Shown here piece by piece: positions 54,313-63,905 of a stretch of 64,000 bases of DNA. A program made the position numbers and the translations under genes. Under the pieces are notes generated by a model, which ran no database searches, had not been told where the DNA came from, and saw nothing but the letters and a program-made list of their open reading frames with translations. Source of the DNA: Bacillota bacterium (GTDB taxonomy: Bacteria > Bacillota > Clostridia > Lachnospirales > Lachnospiraceae); assembly GCA_023398615.1 (NCBI GenBank), contig JAEWSD010000022.1, forward strand, positions 1-64,000, written 5' to 3'. Numbering within the stretch: the first letter of the stretch is position 1; every line of letters starts with the position of its first letter.

Positions 54313-55482
54313 CTACGTCATACGTTTTAACTCATTATTCCTTAAATTCAGTGTGCTGATACCAAGGAAATTTTTAATTGTTACGCAGATTCCGCCAAGA
54401 AGTATGGAGGAATCCTGCAGGGCGGATGGTACGATTCGTATCACGCTGTTCATCCTGCTTTGCAGAGAGCGTTCGATCAGCCTGGTAAGTCCCGGGAAGA
54501 ATATGGTAAAGGAGCTGTTAATGATTACAATGTCCGGATTATATGCATTCAATATGTTGTTGACACATACGGACATATATTTCACAAATCTTTCTGTGAT
54601 AGCGATAGCATCTTTATCACCGGTCTGGTACATGGATGCAAAAGTCTCGAAATCCGTGCCTTCCAATCCTTTCATTTCCGCAAAATCTTTTAACAGTACC
54701 CGCTCCGAGACATACTGCTCCAGACAGCCGTGATTACCGCAAGGGCATTCTCTGCCGTCTATTTCAACTATGGTATGGCCGAATTCACCGGCGCGGCCGT
54801 TATACCCCGTGTAGAGGTTGTTATTAATTAATATTCCGAGCCCGATTCCGGAATGTACGCTTATATTGGCAATGTTGGGGTAATCGTACATAAAGGTTTT
54901 TTCACCCAGTACGGAAAGGTTTGCTTCGTTTTCAAGGAAAACAGGGGTATGGAAGAACTGCTCCAATTCTCCGGCCAGGTCTATTCCGGTCAGGTCGTAG
55001 TAAGGGGTAAAAGAAACCTTATTATTAAAAATAACGCCGTGAATACCCAGAGCAATTCCCACCAGTCCGTAAGGAGAACCGGTTGAAGCAGGCTTCATGG
55101 AGGAGATGAGATTAATAAGTACGGATACGATACTGGCGTTGGATTTCGGCGTTTTAATCTGTTTTAAGCTGCAATCCTCACCCAGCAGATCGGTCATTAA
55201 TACGGATATCGTTTCGACACCGATGTCAACGCAGATGATATGCCCGGCTTTCTTATTAAAACTAAGCAGGATCGGTTTCCTGCCTAGATCCGTATCGTCA
55301 CTTCCGATTTCAATAACCAGATATTTATTAATTAAATCCTGTACGATTGCGGAAATAGTTGCTTTGGTTAATCCGAGTTTTTTTGATATGGCAGCTCGTG
55401 AAATTGGCTTAGAGTTAATTATCGTTTCTAAAACCAAGGTAGTATTGATGTCTCTGATTAATTCTTTACTTCCGGTAACCAT
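54313..55482 (-). CDS. xylR: ROK-family transcriptional repressor, XylR-like
   Basis: A 389-residue ROK protein with an N-terminal winged helix (ISRAAISKKLGLTKATISAIVQDLI) and a sugar-kinase-like C-terminal domain. The ROK zinc site is visible as GHTIVEIDGRECPCGNHGCLEQYVS. The match to XylR rests on layout: xylA-xylB lie 2.7 kb downstream with a TTAGTTT-7-AAACTAA operator, the known XylR site. Xylose would release it from DNA. The start is ATG 55482, with AGGA 8 bp upstream; the frame opens at 55554 without support. It is divergent from the chemoreceptor gene at 55731. Confidence 0.85.
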   Translation of the reverse strand: MVTGSKELIRDINTTLVLETIINSKPISRAAISKKLGLTKATISAIVQDLINKYLVIEIGSDDTDLGRKPILLSFNKKAGHIICVDIGVETISVLMTDLLGEDCSLKQIKTPKSNASIVSVLINLISSMKPASTGSPYGLVGIALGIHGVIFNNKVSFTPYYDLTGIDLAGELEQFFHTPVFLENEANLSVLGEKTFMYDYPNIANISVHSGIGLGILINNNLYTGYNGRAGEFGHTIVEIDGRECPCGNHGCLEQYVSERVLLKDFAEMKGLEGTDFETFASMYQTGDKDAIAITERFVKYMSVCVNNILNAYNPDIVIINSSFTIFFPGLTRLIERSLQSRMNSVIRIVPSALQDSSILLGGICVTIKNFLGISTLNLRNNELKRMT

Positions 55483-55730
55483 ACATTCCATCCTTTTGTT
55501 TATATTTCCATTTTTTATTTGGCCTTGAATTTGGTAATATTGTAATAATATCATAATTTAATCTGCTTGAAAAGGGGTAATCAATTATCATATTTGACGA
55601 AAAATAAAAAATAAACATGAAAAATGTTTATAAAAATGTTAATTTATGCTACAATAGATTTGTAAATTTTGTATTTCAATCTTTATTATTCAAATTTTAA
55701 TGTGCTAGACAGGAGGCTGTGTGACTTAAT

Positions 55731-57962
55731 ATGAAGAAGAAAGACAAATTATTATTAGAGAATAAGGTAAAAAAGAAACCGGGAATCCATCTGAAATTCA
55801 GGGGTAAGAAGAAAAATCCGGAATTGGCTGCCGGCGGTGAAGCCTTCAGAGATGACCTGGAGGAGAAAAAAGAAGAGATACATAAAAAAGCGAAAAAGAT
55901 TCGGGGTGAGATAAAAGAGCGGAGGAATATATTACATACCTTCCGCGGAATACGTACAAAGATCCTGTTCGCAATCTTTATCCCTATTGTTTTAATGGCC
56001 GTATTCGGCTTGGTGTGCTACATAAATGTTTCACAGGCAATTACATCCAATTACGAAGTAAGCACAACGGATACTTTAGGTGCGGTGGGCAAATATCTGA
56101 CATTAGGATTTGATTCCGTTGAGAACAGAACGGTGGAATTTATTCTGAGTGATACGCTGAAAAGCTATTACAACCGTTTCAACGATGAGGAGACCTTTGC
56201 AGATGTACAGAATTACAACCAGTTAAAGCAGGACATTGTGGTGGTACAATCCACGAATCCTTTTATCGGAGGCACGCATATTTTTGGTGCGGTGGGAAGA
56301 GGAGTAACAACGACAGTTCCAAGTACCTTGCCGGAGGACCTGTACTCCGCCTTCGTGGATTCCGAGGATGAAAAGATTCTGGAGAATGCAGGCGCCGATT
56401 ACGCATGGTCCGGATATCATAATTTCCTGGATGAGAAGCTCAACATAAAGAAAGAGGATTATGCCGTATCTTATATCAGGAGAATGAATTTCGGCAAGGG
56501 ATATGTCGTTATGGATATCTCCAGGAAAAGAGTATTGACCACCTTGTCGGAACTGGAATTAGGTGATGGCAGCATACTTGGTTTTATAACGAAGGACGGC
56601 AGGGAATCCCTTGTGAATTCGGATGAAGAAAATTTATTTTATGATTTAAGTTATTATAAGGACTCGGCAGCCGACGAAGAGACGACCGGCTATTCCTATC
56701 ATAACTTTAATAATCGGAAATATCTTTATGTATACAGCAAGGTTGGCGATACCGGAAACATGGTGTGTGCCCTGATTCCCGAATCTACGATTCTCAGCCA
56801 TGTACAGGGCATAAAGGTATTGATCCTGGCATTTACGGTTCTGGCATGTATCCTGGCCATTATCGTTGGTTCGATTATTGCGGGAGGAATCGGCAGTGCG
56901 ATTTCCAAATTATTGAAATCGATTACCCTGGCTGCCAGGGGAGATCTGACAGCAAGCTTTGATACGAAGCGCAAGGATGAATTCCAGGTATTATCAAAAG
57001 GCCTTACCGACATGGTAGGCGGTATGCGTCATCTGATTGGGGAGGTTGCAGAGGTCGGAACAAAGGTAAGTGAATCTGCCGGTGAGTTGTCCGCTACCTC
57101 GGAAAACATTCTTGGAGCTACGAAGGACATCTCCTTAACAATCGATGAGATCGAAAAAGGAGTGGTTCAGCAGGCTGCCGATACGGAGCATTGTTCCGGT
57201 CAGATGTCAAATCTTTCGGAAAAAATCAACCAGGTATACGGCAGTACATATGAAATCGAGCAGATTGCAAATGATACCAAATCCATCGTAGGAAAAGGTA
57301 TTAACATCATTGACGATCTGAGGGATAAGACAAAGGCGACAAATGATGTTACACAGATTGTAATCAAGGATATTGAGGCATTGGAATTACAGTCCCACAG
57401 TATCGGTAATTTTGTAGGGATTATAAATGAGATAGCTTCCCAGACAAATCTTCTTTCCTTAAATGCATCCATAGAGGCGGCAAGGGCAGGAGAAGCCGGA
57501 CGCGGATTCGCGGTAGTGGCGGATGAAATCCGTAAATTAGCCGACCAGTCCGTGAAAGCGGCAAATGAAATTAAGGATATCGTTACCGATATTCAGGGCA
57601 AGACACAGAATACGTCGCTGACGGCAAGGAAGGCGGAGGATATCGTTGAGTCGCAGACGGAAGCACTTCATAAGACGGTCAGCGTATTCGAAGAAATCAA
57701 TGAACATGTTGCAAAACTGGCAAATAACCTGGATATTATTTCGGTTGGTGTCAAAGGCATAGAATCCGCTAAAGAAGATACGGTTGACGCAATCAGCAAT
57801 ATATCCGCAGTATCTCAGGAGACGGCTGCGGCCTCCGAAGAAGTAAGTACGACGGCCAATAATCAGATTCAGTCTGTTGAAAACCTGAGTCAGTCAGCTC
57901 TGGAACTGGCAAGTGATGCTAAGAAGTTAGAAGAAGCGATCCGCTTATTTAAAATCAGTTAG
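55731..57962 (+). CDS. Methyl-accepting chemotaxis protein, paralogue of the 50848 gene
   Basis: A 743-residue chemoreceptor with the same plan as its paralogue: a Lys/Glu-rich cytoplasmic N-terminus of about 78 residues, helix 1 (about 80-101), extracellular sensor, helix 2 (about 363-387), HAMP and a coiled-coil signalling domain with the tip [20 protein letters not shown]. The signalling part is almost the same in both proteins; the sensor parts differ more, so they probably see different ligands. It lies between xylR and xylA, so a sugar ligand such as xylose is plausible but unproven. AGGAGG stands before the ATG. A long terminator follows. Confidence 0.93.
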   Translation: MKKKDKLLLENKVKKKPGIHLKFRGKKKNPELAAGGEAFRDDLEEKKEEIHKKAKKIRGEIKERRNILHTFRGIRTKILFAIFIPIVLMAVFGLVCYINVSQAITSNYEVSTTDTLGAVGKYLTLGFDSVENRTVEFILSDTLKSYYNRFNDEETFADVQNYNQLKQDIVVVQSTNPFIGGTHIFGAVGRGVTTTVPSTLPEDLYSAFVDSEDEKILENAGADYAWSGYHNFLDEKLNIKKEDYAVSYIRRMNFGKGYVVMDISRKRVLTTLSELELGDGSILGFITKDGRESLVNSDEENLFYDLSYYKDSAADEETTGYSYHNFNNRKYLYVYSKVGDTGNMVCALIPESTILSHVQGIKVLILAFTVLACILAIIVGSIIAGGIGSAISKLLKSITLAARGDLTASFDTKRKDEFQVLSKGLTDMVGGMRHLIGEVAEVGTKVSESAGELSATSENILGATKDISLTIDEIEKGVVQQAADTEHCSGQMSNLSEKINQVYGSTYEIEQIANDTKSIVGKGINIIDDLRDKTKATNDVTQIVIKDIEALELQSHSIGNFVGIINEIASQTNLLSLNASIEAARAGEAGRGFAVVADEIRKLADQSVKAANEIKDIVTDIQGKTQNTSLTARKAEDIVESQTEALHKTVSVFEEINEHVAKLANNLDIISVGVKGIESAKEDTVDAISNISAVSQETAAASEEVSTTANNQIQSVENLSQSALELASDAKKLEEAIRLFKIS

Positions 57963-57990
57963 ACTTATAAACGGAAAGCTGCAAGTATAG

Positions 57991-58073
57991 TTCCATATGT
58001 TCCGCAAGTAATTTGTGCGAGGTATTCCAAGCAGGACCGGACACAAATTTGCGGAATGTATGGAATTTTTTTT
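57991..58073 (+). terminator. Long intrinsic terminator after the second chemoreceptor
   Basis: Arms of about 28 nt (from TTCCATA at 57991 to TTTGTG, and CACAAATTT to TATGGAA ending 58065) with small mismatches, followed by eight T. Its ATTTGTGCGAGGTAT segment also occurs in the hairpin at 61080-61200. Confidence 0.85.
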
Positions 58074-58139
58074 GTGGTTTTATGCTTTGGCTATGCTGCC
58101 CGGTAATGCAGCTTTTATGCAGGCTGTACATAAATTCTA

Positions 58140-58168
58140 TTGACAAAAGGCATAATACTTGCTATAGT
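58140..58168 (+). promoter_or_regulatory. Promoter of xylA-xylB
   Basis: TTGACA at 58140-58145, exactly 17 bp, TATAGT at 58163-58168. The operator at 58179-58199 begins about where transcription should start. Confidence 0.85.
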
Positions 58169-58178
58169 ACTATTATAA

Positions 58179-58199
58179 TTAGTTTACTCATCAAACTAA
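58179..58199. promoter_or_regulatory. XylR-type operator
   Basis: TTAGTTT, seven bases, AAACTAA: perfect dyad arms that match the ends of the known Bacillus XylR operator. Located between the promoter and the xylA ribosome binding site (AGGAGG), it should block transcription without xylose. Confidence 0.85.
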
Positions 58200-58216
58200 A
58201 TAGGAGGAAAGATTAA

Positions 58217-59536
58217 ATGGAATATTTTAAAGGTATAGGAAAAATTAATTACGAAGGTCCGGAAAGCAAAAATCCTTTAGCTTTTAAGTACTATAATCCG
58301 GATGAGATGGTTATGGGCAAGAGCATGAAGGATCAGTTAAGGTTTGCCATGTCATACTGGCATACATTAACTTACATGGGTAATGACCCTTTCGGTGTCG
58401 GGACAATGTTCAGACCTTGGGACAGCGAAGGTGACCCTATGGAGATTGCCAAGGCAAGAGTACATGTTGCATTTGAATTCATGCAGAAAGCACAAATCCC
58501 GTTTTTCTGCTTCCATGACAGGGATATCGCTCCGGAAGGCAACGACCTTGCAGAAACAAATGCCAGACTGGATGAGATCGTCGAAGTGATCAAGGAAGAA
58601 ATGGCCCGTACCGGAATTAAATGCTTATGGGGAACGACGAATGCGTTCAGTAACCCACGTTTCGTACATGGTGCCGGCACCTCCTGCAATGCGACGGTAT
58701 TTGCCTATGCGGCCGCGCAGATTAAGAAGGCGCTGGAGATTACGAAGGAGCTTGGCGGCAGCAACTATGTATTCTGGGGCGGAAGAGAAGGCTATGAGAC
58801 ACTTCTTAATACGGATACCGCTTTAGAGCTTGATAATTTTGCAAGATTACTTAAAATGGCATGTGATTATGCGGAAGAAATCGGATTCACCGGGCAGTTC
58901 TTAATCGAGCCGAAGCCGAAGGAACCAACCAAGCATCAGTATGATACCGATACTGCCACCGTACTTGCATTCTTAAGAAAGTATGACTTGCAGGACAAAT
59001 TCAAGCTGAATATCGAAGCTAACCATGCGACACTTGCCAACCATACCTTCCAGCACGAACTGAATCAATGCCGTATCAACGGTGTTCTTGGAAGCGTTGA
59101 TGCCAACCAGGGAGACAGCATGCTTGGATGGGATACCGATCAGTTCCCAACCAATCTGTATGATACGACGCTTGGCATGTATGAAATACTGCTTGCCGGC
59201 GGACTTACCAAGGGCGGTCTTAACTTTGACTCCAAGGTAAGACGTGCTTCCTTTGAAGAATCCGATCTGTTCTATTCCTATATAGCAGGTATGGATACCT
59301 TTGCAAGAGGCTTAAAGGTTGCGGCAAAACTAATCGAAGACAAGGTATTTGAGAATTTTATTGCAAACCGTTATGCAAGCTATAACGAAGGAATCGGCAA
59401 AGATATTGTGGAAGGTAAGGCAGGTTTCAGGGAATTGGAAGCCTATGCGCTGAAAAACGGTATTACGCCTAATGTTTCCGGAAGACAGGAGCTTCTTGAG
59501 TCTATCCTGAACCAGTATATTATTGAAACTAAGTAG
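58217..59536 (+). CDS. xylA: Xylose isomerase
   Basis: A 439-residue class II xylose isomerase that converts D-xylose to D-xylulose with two divalent metals. Catalytic residues sit in [12 protein letters not shown] (His and Asp), [14 protein letters not shown] and the metal-binding [14 protein letters not shown], plus [18 protein letters not shown] and [19 protein letters not shown]. The length places it in the longer class II group used by Clostridia and Bacteroidetes. AGGAGG stands before ATG. It is the first gene of the xyl operon under the operator at 58179-58199, with xylB 32 bp downstream. Confidence 0.98.
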   Translation: MEYFKGIGKINYEGPESKNPLAFKYYNPDEMVMGKSMKDQLRFAMSYWHTLTYMGNDPFGVGTMFRPWDSEGDPMEIAKARVHVAFEFMQKAQIPFFCFHDRDIAPEGNDLAETNARLDEIVEVIKEEMARTGIKCLWGTTNAFSNPRFVHGAGTSCNATVFAYAAAQIKKALEITKELGGSNYVFWGGREGYETLLNTDTALELDNFARLLKMACDYAEEIGFTGQFLIEPKPKEPTKHQYDTDTATVLAFLRKYDLQDKFKLNIEANHATLANHTFQHELNQCRINGVLGSVDANQGDSMLGWDTDQFPTNLYDTTLGMYEILLAGGLTKGGLNFDSKVRRASFEESDLFYSYIAGMDTFARGLKVAAKLIEDKVFENFIANRYASYNEGIGKDIVEGKAGFRELEAYALKNGITPNVSGRQELLESILNQYIIETK

Positions 59537-59568
59537 TATTATCATTTTAAAGATAAAGGAGTTCAGGT

Positions 59569-61041
59569 ATGTTATATATAGGTGTAGATTTAGGGACTAC
59601 TTCCGTCAAGCTTTTGCTTATGGACGAGGCCGGTAACATAAAAAATATTGTTACAAAAGAATATCCGTTGTTTTTTCCGCAGCCGGGCTGGTCGGAACAA
59701 AATCCGGAGGACTGGTATGCCGGTTTGAAGGACGGAATAAAGGATCTGACAAAGGACTGTGACAAGTCTTCCATAGATGGAATCAGCTTCAGTGGCCAGA
59801 TGCACGGAATGGTTATCCTGGATGATGAGGACAGGGTAATCCGTCCGGCCATACTGTGGAATGACGGGCGTACTCAGGCAGAATGTGATTATCTGAATAA
59901 TGAAATCGGCAGGGAAAAGATATCGGCCTATACGGGAAACATGGCTCTAACCGGATTTACGGCACCCAAATTATTGTGGGTGAAGAGAAACGAGCCGGAT
60001 AATTTTGCAAGGATAAAAAAGGTTATGCTGCCGAAGGACTATATTGCTTACCGGCTTTCCGGTGTTCATTGTACGGATGTATCGGATGCCTCCGGTATGC
60101 TGCTGCTGGACGTTAAGAAGAAATGCTGGTCCCGGGAGATGCTTGATATTATAGGGCTAAAGGAAGAACAGCTGGCTAAGGTCTTTGAAAGCTATGAGGT
60201 GGTTGGAACAATCACGAAGCCTGCGGCCGGTGAGCTTGGACTTCCGGAAACGGTCAAGGTTATTGCGGGCGGCGGCGATCAGGCGGTAGCCGCAGTCGGA
60301 ACGGGAACCGTCGGCCACGGTATGTGTAACGTTTCCCTGGGCACCTCCGGTGTCGTGTTTATTGCCAGCAGGGAGTATGCCGAGGTTGATAAAAACGCTC
60401 TTCATGTATTTGCCCATGCCGACGGCAGATATCATTTTATGGGAGTTATGCTTTCGGCTGCCGCCTCCAATAAATGGTGGATGGATGAAATTATCGGTAC
60501 GAAGGAATACGGCAGAGAGCAGTCAGGGATAAGCCGGCTTGGAGAAAATAATGTTTATTTCCTGCCATATTTAATGGGTGAGCGTACTCCACACAACAAT
60601 CCGAATGCAAGGGGAACCTTTATCGGAATGACGATGGATACCACCCGTTACGATATGACCCAGGCGGTTTTGGAAGGTGTTGCGTTTGCGCTTCGTGATT
60701 CATTTGAAATTACTCAGAAGTTAGGAGTGGTTATTGAAAGAATCCGAATCAATGGCGGCGGGGCAAAAAGCCCGTTGTGGTGCAGAATCATTGCCAATGT
60801 CCTGAATGTTAAAGTTGACAGGATTAACAGTGAGGAAGGGCCGGCCTTTGGTGCCGCGATACTGGCGGCGGTCGGATGCGGAAAATATGCAACCGTAGAG
60901 GAAGCCTGCGGCAGACTGATCAAGGTAATCGAAACTACGGACCAGGACCCTGAAATCGTTGAACTGTATAATAAGAAATACGATGTATTTAAAGATTTAT
61001 ACCCTACCTTAAAGGAAATGTTCGATAAAATAGTGAAATAA
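59569..61041 (+). CDS. xylB: Xylulokinase
   Basis: A 490-residue FGGY-family kinase that phosphorylates D-xylulose to xylulose 5-phosphate for the pentose phosphate pathway. It begins YIGVDLGTTSVKLLL (phosphate loop), has the substrate region SFSGQMHGMVILD, AILWNDGRT and GGGDQAVAAVGTG, and the ATP-binding INGGGAKSPLWCRIIANVL near the C-terminus. Length is typical. AAAGGAG stands before the ATG, 32 bp after xylA, so both are in one operon. A long inverted repeat follows at 61080-61200. Confidence 0.97.
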   Translation: MLYIGVDLGTTSVKLLLMDEAGNIKNIVTKEYPLFFPQPGWSEQNPEDWYAGLKDGIKDLTKDCDKSSIDGISFSGQMHGMVILDDEDRVIRPAILWNDGRTQAECDYLNNEIGREKISAYTGNMALTGFTAPKLLWVKRNEPDNFARIKKVMLPKDYIAYRLSGVHCTDVSDASGMLLLDVKKKCWSREMLDIIGLKEEQLAKVFESYEVVGTITKPAAGELGLPETVKVIAGGGDQAVAAVGTGTVGHGMCNVSLGTSGVVFIASREYAEVDKNALHVFAHADGRYHFMGVMLSAAASNKWWMDEIIGTKEYGREQSGISRLGENNVYFLPYLMGERTPHNNPNARGTFIGMTMDTTRYDMTQAVLEGVAFALRDSFEITQKLGVVIERIRINGGGAKSPLWCRIIANVLNVKVDRINSEEGPAFGAAILAAVGCGKYATVEEACGRLIKVIETTDQDPEIVELYNKKYDVFKDLYPTLKEMFDKIVK

Positions 61042-61079
61042 ACTGCTACCAAACTCATAATTGCTATCATCTTATAAAG

Positions 61080-61200
61080 AATTGTTCATAAATAATTCGA
61101 GATAATTTGTGCGAGGTATGCAAGAGAAGTGACAAGATAGAGAATGTCGCTGGTTCTCGCGCGACGGAGCACAAATTTCGAGAAATATTTATGAACAATT
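61080..61200. repeat. Long imperfect inverted repeat between convergent xylB and the M56-LCP gene
   Basis: Arms of about 32 bp (61080-61112 and 61169-61200) are complementary apart from a few bases, with AATTGTTCATAAAT at the outside and TTTGTGC inside. The central 56 bases hold another small stem (GAACCAGCGA-type region near 61143-61166). The inner ATAATTTGTGCGAGGTAT recalls 58009-58025. It may act as a bidirectional terminator; it codes for nothing that I can see. Confidence 0.75.
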
Positions 61201-61237
61201 TAATTACTAAGTTTTGTATCAGCCGTATTTGCTTCTT

Positions 61238-63214
61238 TTATTTATCTTTTGTGCCGGGCTGCAATAATTGCCGTAATATTTTCTGATTGGCCGCAATGTC
61301 CGCATCCAATACGGAATAGCCGTCTGTAACTGCAGGCTGGTAGGTGCCTTCCGCCGGTATTTGAACGGATTGAACGGTATACTCCGATTTCATGACGGTA
61401 TTCAGGCATGAAATGATCTGCTCTTTCCCAAGATCTGTCGATATATTGGAAAGTGCCGTGTTAAGCAGGGAAAGCAAACTCTGAATATCGGCAGCCTTGC
61501 ATTCGTTGAACGCCGATATTAACAAATCACGGTTCCTTTCTGCTCTTCCGAAATCGTTGCCGGTGCCGTTGGAGGTTTTGACGTGCCGTATTCTGGCATA
61601 ACCCAATGCCTGGTCTCCGTTTAATCTCTGTTCTCCGGCTTTCAGTACACGGTTGGCGGGATTAGAGATATAATTCGTATGATTTAGGTAGGAGGCCTCC
61701 TGTTCTGTCAGGGATATTTTAACCCCGCCCAACAGATCTACCGTATCGGTAAAGCCTTTATAACTGACTTCAACAGTTCCGTCTATGGTAAGATTAAAGT
61801 TATCTTCCAATGTTTCTTCCAACAGCTTGGCTCCGCCTGTTTCATAAGCATGGCTCAGCTTGGTTTTCCCGTTATCAGGCAGCTTTACATACGTATCCCT
61901 TAAAAATGATATAAGAGAAATATCCTTTGAATCAGGCCGGATGCCTGCCAGTATGATCGTATCCGCACGCTTTAGCCCACCGATGCTGTCGGTGCCGATA
62001 AGCAGAATGGCTTTTATTTGTTCGGTTCCGGTATCTTTGCTGTCTGAGTCGGTACTGTCCCTGACAGGAGCAGTGACAGCGGCGGCTTCAGCCTTGTTGT
62101 CGGGTACTTTACCGTTCCCTGCGCCTTTGTGTGTACCTGCGGCTGCCGCCACAGTCAGCAGGATGAGACAGGATAAAAGGGCAAAGAATACGGTTCCCCG
62201 TTTCTTTGGAGAGCTGTTCATGATTTGTTTAAACCGATCTTTCATTTGTTTCTTTCCTCCGTCAAAATATGTTGATATGGCAATATGATTAGTACTTGAT
62301 TGCTTAACAATTGTCTGCAGGATAGCATAACTGTAAGCCTTGCGATACTCCTCATCCTTTTGGGATACCACCGTTTCATCGCAAAATATCTCCATGTCAT
62401 GGTTGGCACATCTTACCGCATAATAGGCCAGGGGGTTAAACCAATGCAATGCATTCATACATAGAAGCAGAAGCTTAAAAGCGATATCATGGTGCTTATA
62501 ATGGATCAGTTCATGCTGTATAACCAGTTCTGTCCGGGCTGCGGAAAACCTGCCGGAAGGAAGTATGATTTTGGGGTACAATATTCCTACAATCATAGGT
62601 GACTGTGCATATCTGCATACCTCCAGACTAATCTTTTTAGAAATTCGCAATTCTTCGGAAAGACGAACCAATATTGGTTCTGTCTCATCGCCTGCCGCCG
62701 GTATCCTCCAGCGTTTCAGCTTATAAAGGAAGGCGGCGTAGGTAACAGTATGGTAAAGAAGAAAGATACCTGCTCCGATCAGCCATATTATCGGAAGGAC
62801 ATTGAAAATATCTTTCCCGGTAAATAAAAATCGCTTTTTATGGTTTTGAACCTGTGAGGACACCGTTTGTCCAGCGGGCTGCATTTGGTGATCCGATATT
62901 ACAGGAGCTTTTTCCGTATTGCTGCGGCCGATTGCTGCTGTGCCGGAATCTGTGCTGCCGGCAGGCGTTTCCTGTGACATAAGGGTGTCCGGAAGGACCG
63001 GATTATCGGCAGCGGCCGGAAACAGCGGGGGTACCTGGATCAGTTGCAGATTGACGGGTATTATCATTCTGATTGCAAGTACCAGCCAGATATAATATCT
63101 CCATCGGCTGGAGTAGGATTTCCTTCTGCTTAACCTGGCCAGAATGGCGGTTATGATTATGACCGCAGAACAAAAAACAGATATCTCAAAGTATGTATAC
63201 AGTAAATTTTTCAT
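61238..63214 (-). CDS. BlaR1-like M56 membrane metallopeptidase fused to an LCP (LytR-CpsA-Psr) domain
   Basis: A 658-residue two-part membrane protein. The N-terminal half (about 1-360) is a Peptidase_M56/BlaR1 module: helices near 3-26, 40-56, 137-163 and 340-359, and a cytoplasmic zinc protease with HELIHYKHHD (from residue 234) and the distal EIFCDETVV. After a Ser/Thr/Asp-rich linker, residues about 400-545 form an LCP domain, with LLIGTDSIGGLKRADTI, SFLRDTYVKLPD, LNGDQALGYARIRH and DFGRAERNR carrying the family arginines and aspartates. LCP enzymes attach wall polymers to peptidoglycan. In BlaR1 this outer position holds the beta-lactam sensor. GGGAG sets ATG 63214; it lies 49 bp after the BlaI gene. 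Confidence 0.9.
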   Translation of the reverse strand: MKNLLYTYFEISVFCSAVIIITAILARLSRRKSYSSRWRYYIWLVLAIRMIIPVNLQLIQVPPLFPAAADNPVLPDTLMSQETPAGSTDSGTAAIGRSNTEKAPVISDHQMQPAGQTVSSQVQNHKKRFLFTGKDIFNVLPIIWLIGAGIFLLYHTVTYAAFLYKLKRWRIPAAGDETEPILVRLSEELRISKKISLEVCRYAQSPMIVGILYPKIILPSGRFSAARTELVIQHELIHYKHHDIAFKLLLLCMNALHWFNPLAYYAVRCANHDMEIFCDETVVSQKDEEYRKAYSYAILQTIVKQSSTNHIAISTYFDGGKKQMKDRFKQIMNSSPKKRGTVFFALLSCLILLTVAAAAGTHKGAGNGKVPDNKAEAAAVTAPVRDSTDSDSKDTGTEQIKAILLIGTDSIGGLKRADTIILAGIRPDSKDISLISFLRDTYVKLPDNGKTKLSHAYETGGAKLLEETLEDNFNLTIDGTVEVSYKGFTDTVDLLGGVKISLTEQEASYLNHTNYISNPANRVLKAGEQRLNGDQALGYARIRHVKTSNGTGNDFGRAERNRDLLISAFNECKAADIQSLLSLLNTALSNISTDLGKEQIISCLNTVMKSEYTVQSVQIPAEGTYQPAVTDGYSVLDADIAANQKILRQLLQPGTKDK

Positions 63215-63263
63215 AGTTGACTCCCATCTGCCGTGAAAATAAGAAACTATTAACGGGCCTTGC

Positions 63264-63671
63264 TCATGACTTAGAATTGCCGCCATTTTTGATTATTTCA
63301 ATGATCTCCTCAATATCATCCTTATCCAGTGTGTTATTCTGCACAAGGGATGCAATCAGCTTTTTATAGGAACTGTTATAAAAGTGATCTAAAAAGCTTT
63401 TTGTTTCTCTGGAACAGTAAACCTTTTCCTCGATTAACGGTATGTAGTACTTTAAACGGCCTGTCTTTTGGCACATAATAAAACCCCGCTCCTCAAGCCG
63501 TGCCAGCAGTACCTGCACGGTGGAACGCGACCAGTTCTTTTCCGTACTCAGAATCTCAGTAATCCTGCCGGTTCCGATTGGTTCCTTACTGTTCCAGATA
63601 ACCTTCATGACATTTAATTCTGATTCCGGCAGCCTGCCTGTTTCTGTTTTTCTCGATTCTTTTTCCTTCAT
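63264..63671 (-). CDS. BlaI/MecI-family transcriptional repressor
   Basis: A 135-residue winged-helix repressor. It has the BlaI signature LPESELNVMKVIWNSKEPIG, the recognition helix WSRSTVQVLLARLEERGF and a C-terminal dimerisation helix (DIEEIIEIIKN), the part that is cut when the partner M56 protease is activated. AGGAGG is spaced for ATG 63671; the frame opens at TTG 63677. It is the first gene of a two-gene operon with the M56-LCP protein and its promoter is overlapped by a GACAAATGTC site, so it should repress itself. No beta-lactamase or penicillin-binding protein gene is adjacent. Confidence 0.93.
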   Translation of the reverse strand: MKEKESRKTETGRLPESELNVMKVIWNSKEPIGTGRITEILSTEKNWSRSTVQVLLARLEERGFIMCQKTGRLKYYIPLIEEKVYCSRETKSFLDHFYNSSYKKLIASLVQNNTLDKDDIEEIIEIIKNGGNSKS

Positions 63672-63705
63672 AATCAATAACCTCCTGATTTATTATGACA
63701 TAACT

Positions 63706-63756
63706 ATCATATCTCTAGCGATGACAAATGTCAACATAAATTTAACGACAAATGTC
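63706..63756 (-). promoter_or_regulatory. BlaI promoter with two operator sites
   Basis: On the minus strand: TTGACA (63729-63734), 17 bp, TATGAT (63706-63711). GACAAATGTC occurs at 63723-63732, overlapping the -35 box, and again 24 bp away at 63747-63756. It resembles the TACA-NN-TGTA core of BlaI/MecI operators, with G/C in place of the outer T/A. Confidence 0.75.
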
Positions 63757-63869
63757 AACATGATTGAGAGGATTGCACAACATAAGTATTTATGATAATA
63801 TTAATTGAATATTTGGAACCTATACAAACAAGAATTAAATGGAAAGAAAAATTTTAACAGGAGAAGAGA

Positions 63870-63905
63870 ATGCCACATATGTCTCGCAAAGGAGTATCAT
63901 TATGA
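63870..63905 (+). CDS. Possible 11-codon leader peptide overlapping hisA
   Basis: ATG 63870 has AGGAG 6 bp upstream and encodes MPHMSRKGVSL, ending in a TGA that overlaps the hisA ATG by 4 bp. hisA has its own AAAGGAG inside this frame. It holds a single His codon, so it is not a classic His attenuator; translational coupling is the simplest reading. It could also be chance. Confidence 0.3.
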   Translation: MPHMSRKGVSL

